Assembly (NCBI GenBank): GCA_902495085.1
Contig: CABUWA010000118.1
Coordinates: forward strand, 1 to 6,310
Length of the DNA stretch: 6,310 bases
Direction: 5' to 3'
From: an uncultured Collinsella sp.
GTDB lineage: Bacteria; Actinomycetota; Coriobacteriia; Coriobacteriales; Coriobacteriaceae
The notes under the pieces were generated by a model that saw nothing but the letters and a program-made list of their open reading frames with translations, did no database searches and was not told the origin of the DNA. Within the stretch, counting starts at the first letter, position 1, and each line of letters begins with the position of its first letter. Shown piece by piece: positions 1 through 5,806 of this stretch. The translations under genes and the position numbers were made by a program.

Positions 1-12
1 CCATCTGCGCTG

Positions 13-429
13 CTACTCGGCCTCTTCGGCGTCCTCTGCGTCGTCGGGCTCAACGGACTCGACGGGCACCGAGGTCACGTTGTCCTCGACCGAATCGACG
101 ATGTCGCGCACATGGGCCAGGAAAGCCGTGCGCTCGGGGGCGGTCATAACGCGGACGCGGGCAAGGATGAGCTCGTCGAGCACGCGCTGGGCCGCGGTCT
201 CGCCCTGCATGCCCAAGCGCTCGGTCAGATCGGAGATGGTACCGCCGGCCTGCTCGAACATGTCGGACACACTGCGGGCGATATCGGGGGTGGCGGTGTC
301 CTTGCGGACCTGCTCGCCCTTGGTGTTAAGGTCGTCGAGGACCTTCTTGCCGCCTTCGACAGCAACGGCGGCAGCGCCAAAGCCCACGTTAATGGCGCCG
401 TTAACAAGCTGATCGAGTTTCATAACCAT
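13..429 (-). CDS. Phasin-like small protein with acidic C-terminal tail
   Basis: The product is 138 aa. Residues about 5-45 form an alanine/glycine-rich amphipathic stretch (GAINVGFGAAAVAVEGGKKV, then LDDLNTKGEQVRKD). This resembles the N-terminal helix of phasin / polyhydroxyalkanoate granule-associated proteins. Residues 50-115 look helical and probably coiled. The last 15 residues contain nine Asp/Glu. There is no signal peptide or membrane segment, so a cytosolic protein is expected. An upstream TTG is in frame, but the ATG at 427-429 is preferred because GGAG (436-439) sits 6 nt before it. The stop is TAG. The gene follows the dipeptidase in the same direction, with an 99-nt gap that contains a plausible promoter. 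Phasin-like proteins also occur in bacteria that make no polyester granules, so the name describes a fold resemblance and not a proven role. Confidence 0.7.
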   Translation of the reverse strand: MVMKLDQLVNGAINVGFGAAAVAVEGGKKVLDDLNTKGEQVRKDTATPDIARSVSDMFEQAGGTISDLTERLGMQGETAAQRVLDELILARVRVMTAPERTAFLAHVRDIVDSVEDNVTSVPVESVEPDDAEDAEEAE

Positions 430-464
430 GGTTGTCTCCAATCACAAACAACTGCATTGGCGTT

Positions 465-494
465 CTTGTACCCAAGATTGAGCGAAAGCGACAA
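465..494 (-). promoter_or_regulatory. Candidate promoter of the phasin-like gene
   Basis: On the minus strand, TTGTCG (489-494) and TACAAG (465-470) are separated by 18 nt. Each matches the sigma70 consensus at four of six positions. The predicted leader to the ATG at 429 is about 30 nt. This is a sequence match only. The gene could also be read from the dipeptidase transcript. Confidence 0.35.
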
Positions 495-528
495 AGCGTT
501 TTAGCGCTATTCGATCGACGGGAAACCC

Positions 529-2046
529 TTACCTCACGTTGTCGTTCATCGCAAAAGAGTTCTTCATGGCGCAGCTCGTGGTGTAGAGCACCTTGCCCAG
601 TAGAGCATCGGTCTCTACGCGAACACGCTCGGCAAACTCCTCGTTGGCGCGTGCAAGCTCGGCAGACACCTCGGCCTCGGGCAGAGCGGCTACGGCAGCG
701 TCGATGTCATGGATCTGCTTGTGGCCCATGCCACCGACCTTCTCCTGATAATCCTCGACCGCGCGACCGCACTCATGGAAGCGGACGTCAGCCAGCGCGC
801 CGATCAGGCGGTTGGCCCAGTAGAAGTTTTCGGACGTCACGCGAGCCTGCGTGTCGGCATAGTACTCGGGCATGGTCTCGACGTTGGCGTACAGCGGAAC
901 CAGCGCGTTAAACGAGTTGGAGCCAAACGCCATCCACTGCACGGCGCGATAGGCCGGCTGCGCATAGGGACGCAGCTGCAACACGGCGAGCTGGCTGTTG
1001 CGGTTGATGCCGATGGGGCGATATGCGCCACGCGTAGCGGGCGTGCCCTTGCTGCCGTAGCAGTCGTACTCCGTGCCCTGGTAGTGGCTCGAGAGCACGT
1101 ACTTGATGTCCTCGATGGTCACCTTGCGCTCGGGCACGCGGCTCCAGGGAATGTCGTCGCTCTCGGGCGTGTAGTCGGCGTCGGGGCCATCCCACACGTC
1201 GCTGGGGTTGAGGCAGCGCTGCATGTACCACGCGCGCGGCGTGTTGTAGACGTGGTCGCTGTCGCTGTGCGAGCCAAAGGCCTCGCGCGGGTTAAAGACC
1301 GTCGCCGGACCTTCACCCTCGACACCCAGCGTCAGGTCCAGATGCCACTCGGCCATCCAGGCGCGCAGGTCGGCGGAGCACATATGGTCGGCCTGGGCGC
1401 CCTCGGCGTCATCCAGGTCAAAGCTGTCGATACCCAGCTGGTTGGGCATGGTCACATAGGCGTCGTCAGGCACGCGCTTGGCGATCCAGTGGTGGCCGCC
1501 GATGGTCTCGAGCCACCAGATCTCGTCCACATCACTAAAGGCGATGCCGTTGTTCTCGTAGGTGCCGTAGCGCTCGAGCAGGTCGCCCAAGATACGAACG
1601 CCGTCGCGGGCGGACTTGGCATACGGCAGCACCAAGGTCACCATGTCCTCCTCGCCCAAGCCACCGGGCTGTGCCGGAACGGATCCGTCCTCGTTGCCCT
1701 TGGCGGGTACGTAGTCGACGAGCGGGTCGGCGCCGCGGACGCGCTCGTTGGTGGTGAGCGTCTCGGTTGCGGACATGCCAACATTGAGCTCGTTGAAGCC
1801 CGCCTCGGCCCAAATGCCGTGACCGGGAATAACATCGGGTACGCTCGTGTAGCGCATGGGATTATCGGGCAGTTCAACGGTCAGGTGACTCAGGACGCTC
1901 GTGTAGACGCGCGGCTGCTCGTCATGATGCACCACGCGCATACGCTTGGGCTCAAACACCCCGTTGGACGAGTCCTCGTTGCGGGCGACCAGGGTCGACC
2001 CGTCGTAGCTCGCGTTCTTACCAACCAAAATCGTTGTGCACGGCAT
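529..2046 (-). CDS. Family C69 dipeptidase (PepD-like, N-terminal nucleophile hydrolase)
   Basis: The product is 505 aa, the normal full length for peptidase family C69 (lactobacillal PepD/PepDA type). These are cytosolic N-terminal-nucleophile enzymes that cleave a broad range of dipeptides. The protein begins MPCTTILVGKNASYDGST, followed by ARNEDS, which is the classic start of the family. Cys3 becomes the catalytic N-terminal nucleophile once the leading residues are removed. The family-like stretch WWLETIGGHHWIAKRVPDD occurs about a third of the way in. An in-frame ATG two codons upstream (2050-2052) directly abuts the Shine-Dalgarno, so it is rejected in favour of the ATG at 2044-2046. 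There is no signal peptide. The stop is TAA. The gene is monocistronic or leads into the phasin-like gene. A TACACT hexamer at 2083-2088 (minus) could be a -10 box, but no convincing -35 was found. Role: end-stage peptide breakdown for amino-acid nutrition, in keeping with a peptide-fermenting lifestyle. Confidence 0.93.
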   Translation of the reverse strand: MPCTTILVGKNASYDGSTLVARNEDSSNGVFEPKRMRVVHHDEQPRVYTSVLSHLTVELPDNPMRYTSVPDVIPGHGIWAEAGFNELNVGMSATETLTTNERVRGADPLVDYVPAKGNEDGSVPAQPGGLGEEDMVTLVLPYAKSARDGVRILGDLLERYGTYENNGIAFSDVDEIWWLETIGGHHWIAKRVPDDAYVTMPNQLGIDSFDLDDAEGAQADHMCSADLRAWMAEWHLDLTLGVEGEGPATVFNPREAFGSHSDSDHVYNTPRAWYMQRCLNPSDVWDGPDADYTPESDDIPWSRVPERKVTIEDIKYVLSSHYQGTEYDCYGSKGTPATRGAYRPIGINRNSQLAVLQLRPYAQPAYRAVQWMAFGSNSFNALVPLYANVETMPEYYADTQARVTSENFYWANRLIGALADVRFHECGRAVEDYQEKVGGMGHKQIHDIDAAVAALPEAEVSAELARANEEFAERVRVETDALLGKVLYTTSCAMKNSFAMNDNVR

Positions 2047-2052
2047 GCGCAT

Positions 2053-2059
2053 CCTCCTT
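2053..2059 (-). promoter_or_regulatory. Shine-Dalgarno that decides the dipeptidase start
   Basis: AAGGAGG on the minus strand lies 6 nt from the ATG at 2046 but directly abuts the in-frame ATG at 2052. The downstream ATG also places the catalytic Cys at position 3, as expected for the family. Confidence 0.85.
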
Positions 2060-2127
2060 GAGCGAAGAAATCAAACGGCAACAGTGTATCGCTTCGACGC
2101 AAAAAGGGCGAAACCACGGCCTCGGCA

Positions 2128-2368
2128 ACCCCTGTGGTCAGAAAACGCCAAATATGAGTACTGTCACAAATTTAGTAACAGCAAATTGCACTGTTCCGGG
2201 CGCCAGGAATCCTCACCTGTCCAAAAACTGAGTCTAGCAATTCCCCATACGTCCAATAAAATTGGCTCTTTAACGATATTACTTATCGCTAAAGAGCCAA
2301 AATGATCTCAAACATATGTGACTAGCTTGGCAACAGTACTCATATTTGGCATTTTTTGACCACGGGGT
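2128..2368. repeat. Long imperfect inverted repeat, MITE-like, between folD and the dipeptidase gene
   Basis: The left arm (2128-2164) and right arm (2333-2368) are reverse complements. The core GCCAAATATGAGTACTGT (2147-2164) is matched perfectly by 2333-2350. The outer parts match with only a few differences (TGGTCA against TGACCA, CCCC against GGGG, one inserted base). Weaker pairing continues about 16 nt inward. The enclosed 168 nt contains a separate 16-bp hairpin and no gene. An element of about 240 bp with terminal inverted repeats and no coding capacity fits a MITE or other interspersed palindromic repeat. No target-site duplication is obvious. The element fills most of the 355-nt gap, so it covers both the folD 3' region and the sequence upstream of the dipeptidase. 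Confidence 0.65.
2255..2300 (-). terminator. Rho-independent terminator of fchA-folD
   Basis: The arms at 2262-2277 and 2285-2300 pair at 15 of 16 positions (TTGGCTCTTTA against TAAAGAGCCAA, with CGAT/ATCG inside) around a 7-nt loop. On the minus strand the hairpin is followed by TTTTATT (2261-2255), as expected for an intrinsic terminator. The plus-strand side is followed by A residues, so the orientation is clear. It lies about 100 nt past the folD stop, inside the larger inverted repeat. Confidence 0.7.
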
Positions 2369-2401
2369 ATCTAACCAACCCCCTAAACAGCCTCCAAACG
2401 C

Positions 2402-3256
2402 CTATTTTACCGCGCACTCAGCCGCCTCGATCACGTGCTTGGCGAGAATTGCTGTCGTCACGGCGCCCACGCCACCCGGCACGGGGGTGATTGCGCCAAC
2501 AACCGGCTCCGCGGCATCAAAATCGACGTCGCCGACCAGCTTGCCAGCGGCTTCGTCCCAATTAATGCCAACATCGATAATCGCCTGGTCCTCGCGGACC
2601 GCATCTGCGCCAATCGTGCGCGCGCGTCCAACGGCGGCAACCACAATGTCGGCAGCACAGCACTCGGCGGCAAGGTCGCGCGTATGCGTATGGCACGTCG
2701 TCACGGTCGCATTGCGCGCCGTGAGCATGGCAGCAACAGGACGCCCGATCACCAGCGAGCGCCCGACCACAGCAACCTTAGCTCCATCCAGCTCAACGCC
2801 ATAATGATCCAGCAAAGCAAGCACGGCTTCAGCTGTGCAGGGGGCAAAACCCTCACCGCGCCCCGAAAGCGTGGCGAGCAGCGAAGCCGGCGTCATGGAG
2901 TCAACATCCTTGGCGGGATCGAGCGCTGCGGCGACGGCGTTCTCGTCAAGGCCGGCGGGCAGCGGGCGGAACATCAGACAGCCATGAACAGCCGAATCGG
3001 TATTGATGTCCTCGATGGCCGCCAACAGCTCGTCCTGCGAAACATCGGCAGAAAGCAAAACGCGGCGAGCCTCAATGCCAACCTTCTCGCAGCGCTTGAG
3101 GGCACCGCGCTCGTAGGACAGGTCGTCCTCGCGCTCGCCCACACGAACAATGGCCAGCGTCGGCACAACGCCACGTTCGCGCAGGGCTGCACAGCGAGCA
3201 GCAAGTTCCTCGGTCAAAGCGCGAGCAACGGGAGCACCCTTCAGCAGTTCAGCCAT
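2402..3256 (-). CDS. folD: FolD-family methylenetetrahydrofolate dehydrogenase, probably lacking cyclohydrolase activity
   Basis: The product is 284 aa, typical FolD length. FolD enzymes oxidise 5,10-methylene-THF to methenyl-THF with NAD(P)+ and usually also hydrolyse methenyl-THF to 10-formyl-THF. Visible family landmarks are VPTLAIVRVG (31-40), RPLPAGLDE (97-105), KDVD (116-119), the Rossmann motif GRSLVIGRP (165-173), ATVTTCHTHT (183-192), IIDVGIN (226-232) and ITPVPGGVGAVT (256-267). The catalytic YxxxK motif is altered: Tyr48 is present but the lysine position is Ala52. The conserved Gln of the usual VQLPLP motif is Phe96. The second Asp of KDVD is kept. In studied family members that Lys and Gln are central to the cyclohydrolase step. 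ATG at 3254-3256 is chosen because AGAGGA (3262-3267) precedes it; an in-frame extension to 3322 would overlap fchA. It starts 2 nt after the fchA stop, so the two are probably translationally coupled. Confidence 0.93.
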   Translation of the reverse strand: MAELLKGAPVARALTEELAARCAALRERGVVPTLAIVRVGEREDDLSYERGALKRCEKVGIEARRVLLSADVSQDELLAAIEDINTDSAVHGCLMFRPLPAGLDENAVAAALDPAKDVDSMTPASLLATLSGRGEGFAPCTAEAVLALLDHYGVELDGAKVAVVGRSLVIGRPVAAMLTARNATVTTCHTHTRDLAAECCAADIVVAAVGRARTIGADAVREDQAIIDVGINWDEAAGKLVGDVDFDAAEPVVGAITPVPGGVGAVTTAILAKHVIEAAECAVK

Positions 3257-3258
3257 GG

Positions 3259-3891
3259 CTATCCTCTCTTCCTTGCAGCGTCGGAGGCGCGGCGCGCCAG
3301 CGCATCGGCGCGCGGCAACCATGTGTCGAGCAACTCATCACACGCCGTCTCGAGCTCCTCAGCACGAGCGCGATCTTTCATAGACGTGGTGTTCGCAAAG
3401 AGCGTCAAGCTCGCGCCCTGCATAGCGGCACGGCAGAACACGGCGCCGCACGCCACATCGGACAGCAGCTGACGCGAACCCTTGTCGGCCATGTCCTCGA
3501 GCAGCGCCAGCGCACGCCCGCAGGCATCCATAATGCGATACGGCGGCATAGCGGCCACATGCAGCGCATCCTGAATCGCGGTCGCTCGAGCCGGATCGTC
3601 ACGCGGAATACCGTACGCCGCGGACACCCGCCTGTAGGCACGAACATCCTCGGAAACCAACTCGACAAGCTCCTGGGCCAGCTCATCAGCCTGGGCAAAC
3701 GCGCGCGTCAGGTCATCCGCACGATCAGCAAGCGCGGGATTAGTCGCACCGTAGCGGGCAACCATTCCGCACAGCGAGGCGCCCAGCGCGCCCACAAAGG
3801 CGCTCGCGCTGCCACCGCCGGGAACCGGCTCGCGCGCGGCAAGCGCCTCGGCAAACCCGCGGCAGGTCTTGTCCATCATCTCTTGGCTCAT
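3259..3891 (-). CDS. fchA: Cyclodeaminase/cyclohydrolase family protein, probable methenyl-THF cyclohydrolase FchA
   Basis: The product is 210 aa and matches the all-helical FTCD-C / FchA family (formiminotransferase-cyclodeaminase C-terminal domain) over its full length. The diagnostic glycine-rich motif PVPGGGSASA lies at residues 22-31, followed by FVGALGASLCGMVARYG. The later VAAMPPYRIMDACGRALALLEDMADKG and SDVACGAVFCRAAMQGA segments are also typical. Stand-alone members are either methenyl-THF cyclohydrolases or formimino-THF cyclodeaminases. The folD gene begins 2 nt later and its product lacks cyclohydrolase residues, which favours the cyclohydrolase role. There is no histidine-utilisation gene in view. 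The start is ATG at 3889-3891, 9 nt from GAAGG (3901-3905). The ATG at 3897 is only 3 nt from it and would add two residues. The protein is expected to be cytosolic. Confidence 0.88.
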   Translation of the reverse strand: MSQEMMDKTCRGFAEALAAREPVPGGGSASAFVGALGASLCGMVARYGATNPALADRADDLTRAFAQADELAQELVELVSEDVRAYRRVSAAYGIPRDDPARATAIQDALHVAAMPPYRIMDACGRALALLEDMADKGSRQLLSDVACGAVFCRAAMQGASLTLFANTTSMKDRARAEELETACDELLDTWLPRADALARRASDAARKRG

Positions 3892-3917
3892 ACGCATGCA
3901 CCTTCAAGTCATATACA

Positions 3918-3943
3918 TCGGTCGGGTGGAAACCGCCGACCGA
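3918..3943 (-). promoter_or_regulatory. GC-rich hairpin in the fchA leader
   Basis: TCGGTCGG (3918-3925) pairs perfectly with CCGACCGA (3936-3943) across a 10-nt loop, about 25 nt before the fchA start. A competing inner pairing (GGTGG with CCGCC around AAA) uses part of the same arm. It has no T-run, so it is not a terminator. It could affect translation of the operon or be neutral. Confidence 0.4.
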
Positions 3944-3968
3944 CCGCATCGATCACATAATGGTGCTA

Positions 3969-3997
3969 AGTCTAGCCCATAAGTACATAAGCGTCAG
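3969..3997 (-). promoter_or_regulatory. Candidate sigma70 promoter of fchA-folD
   Basis: On the minus strand, CTGACG (3992-3997) and TAGACT (3969-3974) are spaced by exactly 17 nt. Each matches consensus at four of six positions. Transcription would start near 3962, giving a leader of about 70 nt that includes the hairpin at 3918-3943. Confidence 0.5.
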
Positions 3998-4052
3998 CGC
4001 ACCTGGCCATCGCGGATTTCTATGACGAACGATAGGCGTCGGCACCGCAAAC

Positions 4053-4071
4053 ATGGGACACATGGCCCACC
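4053..4071 (+). repeat. 19-mer upstream of lipoprotein 1 (copy 1), partly palindromic
   Basis: ATGGGACACATGGCCCACC is identical to 5018-5036 upstream of the second lipoprotein gene. Within it, TGGGACACATGGCCCA is an imperfect palindrome (12 of 16 positions symmetric, TGGG/CCCA ends). This shape fits a dimeric regulator site. It ends 196 nt before the lipoprotein 1 ATG. Confidence 0.6.
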
Positions 4072-4104
4072 TTTCGAGACTTCCGGGCAGCGGCAACTGG
4101 GGCA

Positions 4105-4110
4105 TACATA
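4105..4110 (+). promoter_or_regulatory. Weak -10 candidate for lipoprotein 1
   Basis: TACATA lies in an A/T-rich patch (ACATATAGG) downstream of the 19-mer and just before AGGTAA (4112-4117). The corresponding place upstream of lipoprotein 2 reads TACAGT, then AGGTAA. No good -35 hexamer is seen, which would suit an activator-dependent promoter. Low certainty. Confidence 0.25.
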
Positions 4111-4125
4111 TAGGTAAGGAGCCCT

Positions 4126-4173
4126 ATGTTGGGGCAAGCTCATCACGGCACCGGACGACGAATGGAAGAATAA
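4126..4173 (+). CDS. Possible 15-codon leader ORF upstream of lipoprotein 1
   Basis: ATG at 4126 follows AAGGAG (4116-4121) by 4 nt and encodes MLGQAHHGTGRRMEE before TAA. The Shine-Dalgarno is stronger than chance would usually give. The peptide has no recognisable run of regulatory codons. Expression is unproven. Confidence 0.25.
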   Translation: MLGQAHHGTGRRMEE

Positions 4174-4267
4174 CCGCACAGTAAACAAAGACATCATGCG
4201 CATGCGTAACCGCCGCCCCAGCGATCCGCGGCACACGATGTCCCTGGCAGACAAGGAGGACGCCACC

Positions 4268-4867
4268 ATGAAGAAAAAGACCCTATCGATCCTTTCCCTT
4301 TGCATCGCCCTCTTTGCCGCGCTCGCCCTTGTGGGCTGCGGCGGGAGCGCATCGGGCGGCGGCAGCGCCCCCAAGAGCGAGAGCAAGGAAAAGGCCCCCG
4401 TCGCCAAGAAGACCGACTACATCTGGTTTAAGGTCGAGATGCCCGAGGGCGTCGGCGTAAGCGACTCTGCCGGCAAGAATGCCGACAGGGTCCAGCTCAC
4501 CTTCCCCGAAGACGAGAACGCCTCGGCCGATCGCTTTATCCCCGTTTGGAAAAAAGCGCTGACGGCCGAGGAATCCCACGCCGACCAGGCGGAAAAGAAG
4601 GGGGATACGTTCCAGTGGAAGGATGGCGGGTCCGTCGAGTATAACGGCAGGACGTGGCTCGTCGGAACATACGAGGACAACAGCGGCATCTCAACCATGC
4701 TTTTTACCGATGTTGAGCCGGGAAGCGTCTACGTCCTCATCTCGAACTTCGACCAGCACAAGAAAGAAGCCGAGGCACTCCTCAACTCCATCGAGTTCCC
4801 CGATGACATGGAAGAGGCAGTTTCCGAGGCACGCGAAGTCGAGATTTCGAGCATCGAGATCAAGTAA
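4268..4867 (+). CDS. Lipoprotein of unknown function, paralogue 1
   Basis: The product is 199 aa. Residues 1-24 are a textbook lipoprotein signal: basic MKKK, a hydrophobic stretch, and the lipobox LVGC with Cys24 as the lipidated residue. A flexible Gly/Ser/Lys linker (about 25-50) follows. Next is a soluble domain of about 145 residues beginning TDYIWFKVEMPEGV, with DRFIPVW, VEYNGRTW, FTDVEPGSVYVLI and ALLNSIEFPDDM. Alternating strands and a closing helix resemble small PsbP/Mog1-like lipoprotein domains, but I do not recognise a named family. Expected site is the outer face of the cytoplasmic membrane. AAGGAGG (4253-4259), 8 nt before the ATG, selects this start over the in-frame ATG at 4196, which would bury the signal peptide. 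The next gene is a co-linear paralogue. The gene ends at its own terminator, so each copy is probably its own transcript. Confidence 0.9.
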   Translation: MKKKTLSILSLCIALFAALALVGCGGSASGGGSAPKSESKEKAPVAKKTDYIWFKVEMPEGVGVSDSAGKNADRVQLTFPEDENASADRFIPVWKKALTAEESHADQAEKKGDTFQWKDGGSVEYNGRTWLVGTYEDNSGISTMLFTDVEPGSVYVLISNFDQHKKEAEALLNSIEFPDDMEEAVSEAREVEISSIEIK

Positions 4868-4922
4868 CGGGACACCCGCACGCGCCTACGCGCACCCGCG
4901 CACATGCGCCCCATTAAAACAA

Positions 4923-4978
4923 CGGGCGCCCAACCCGGGGAGGGCCGACAGCACCAGCCCTCCCCTCTTTTGCGCCCG
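4923..4978 (+). terminator. Terminator of lipoprotein 1
   Basis: GGGGAGGGC (4937-4945) pairs perfectly with GCCCTCCCC (4957-4965) around an 11-nt loop and is followed by TCTTTT (4966-4971). An additional outer stem, CGGGCGC (4923-4929) with GCGCCCG (4972-4978), encloses the hairpin and its T-tract. Confidence 0.85.
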
Positions 4979-5017
4979 AACATATTGCCACTTAACGGCG
5001 CAAATCCGGCCCTCAGA

Positions 5018-5036
5018 ATGGGACACATGGCCCACC
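5018..5036 (+). repeat. 19-mer upstream of lipoprotein 2 (copy 2)
   Basis: This is an exact copy of 4053-4071. It ends 72 nt before the lipoprotein 2 ATG. The palindrome centre (about 5026.5) lies close to 41 nt before the start point predicted from TACAGT at 5056-5061, where class II activators typically bind. The spacing is suggestive only. Confidence 0.6.
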
Positions 5037-5055
5037 CTAGCGAGCCGTCCACGCG

Positions 5056-5061
5056 TACAGT
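5056..5061 (+). promoter_or_regulatory. Weak -10 candidate for lipoprotein 2
   Basis: TACAGT matches four of six consensus positions and has no recognisable -35 hexamer. The 19-mer occupies the -35 side. AGGTAA follows at 5068-5073, as in the first unit. Confidence 0.3.
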
Positions 5062-5108
5062 AAAGACAGGTAATCCATGGGCGGTTACAGATCGAGGAGG
5101 ACACGACC

Positions 5109-5702
5109 ATGAAAAAGAAGGCCTTTGCGATTCTCACCCTCTGCATCAGTCTCTTTGCCGCAGTTGCCCTGGTGGGCTGCGGTGGCAGCGGCGACGCTAC
5201 CGGAAGTGGCGGTGGCGGCGGGGCAGAAAAGCCAGCCGTGGATATGAGGACCGACTTCATTTGGTTTAAGGTCGAGGTTCCCGAGGGCGTCGAGATTACC
5301 GACGTTGCCGGCGACACCGCCGACAGGGCCCAGTTTAAGTTCACCGAGAGCGAGCACGCCAGCGATCGCTTCATCCCCGTCTTCGATCCTGACAAGAACG
5401 CCGACGAGCTGTTCGACTACGAGGCAAAGTGGAATGCCAGCTTTGAGTGGACCGAGAATGACCCCGTCAAGTACAACGGCAAGACTTGGCGCAACGCTTC
5501 CTATACACACTAGGGCGGCGTAACGACCGAATACTTCACCGACGTTGACGGCGGCAGTGTGTATGTGCGTATCGACAACGTCGAGGAGCACAAGGACGCC
5601 GTCGAGACCATGATGAAGTCTCTGGAATTTGCCGACGACATCGCCGAGGCCAAGACCGAGGCCATGGACGTCAAGCTCGACGATATCGAGATCAAGCGCT
5701 AA
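5109..5702 (+). pseudogene. Lipoprotein of unknown function, paralogue 2, interrupted by an in-frame TAG
   Basis: Read through, this would be a 197-codon gene co-linear with paralogue 1 (199 aa). It has the same MKKK signal, the LVGC lipobox with Cys24, a Gly-rich linker, TDFIWFKVEVPEGV, DRFIPVF, VKYNGKTW, FTDVDGGSVYVRI and a C-terminal DIEIK. TAG at 5511-5513 ends translation after 134 residues. The frame then stays open for 62 more codons to TAA at 5700-5702, and that part still matches the paralogue. The TAG sits where paralogue 1 has EDNSG, a single-base event at an otherwise normal codon with no frameshift. The truncated product would lack the last strands and helix. AGGAGG (5095-5100) lies 8 nt before the ATG. 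Options are a recent nonsense mutation, phase or strain variation, or a sequencing error. TAG also ends three other genes here (phasin-like, fchA, transposase), which argues against recoding. Confidence 0.85.
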
Positions 5703-5773
5703 GCGACTGGCGAGCGCAACGGGAAACACGGTCGCAGTGCAAACAAGCGACGGTACCCCAGCGCTTCGTACCC

Positions 5774-5806
5774 AGGGAGGGCCGGTAAACCGACCCTCCC
5801 TTTCTT
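5774..5806 (+). terminator. Terminator of lipoprotein 2
   Basis: AGGGAGGG (5774-5781) pairs with CCCTCCCT (5794-5801), and CGGT/ACCG extends the stem inward to an AA loop. TTTCTT follows. The GGGAGGGCCG start is shared with the lipoprotein 1 terminator, consistent with duplication of the whole unit. Confidence 0.85.

Noticed and set aside
108..118. CACATGGGCCA resembling the lipoprotein 19-mer
   Set aside because: It is a single short partial match inside the phasin-like coding sequence, without the flanking bases.
495..508. Small hairpin AGCG/CGCT downstream of the dipeptidase gene as a terminator
   Set aside because: It has only 4 bp of stem and a poor T-tract, so it is too weak to call.
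709..2061. 450-codon plus-strand open frame
   Set aside because: It lies fully antisense to the well-supported C69 dipeptidase. Its composition is that of a mirror frame of GC-rich coding DNA and it resembles no protein family.
2435..3472. 345-codon plus-strand open frame
   Set aside because: It is antisense across folD and the fchA 3' end, both of which have clear family motifs. It is a shadow frame.
4196..4267. In-frame upstream extension of lipoprotein 1
   Set aside because: It would place 24 charged residues before a perfect lipoprotein signal. AAGGAGG at 4253-4259 clearly serves the ATG at 4268.
5511..5513. TAG as a recoded sense codon
   Set aside because: TAG is the normal stop of the phasin-like, fchA and transposase genes in this window, and there is no recoding signal nearby.
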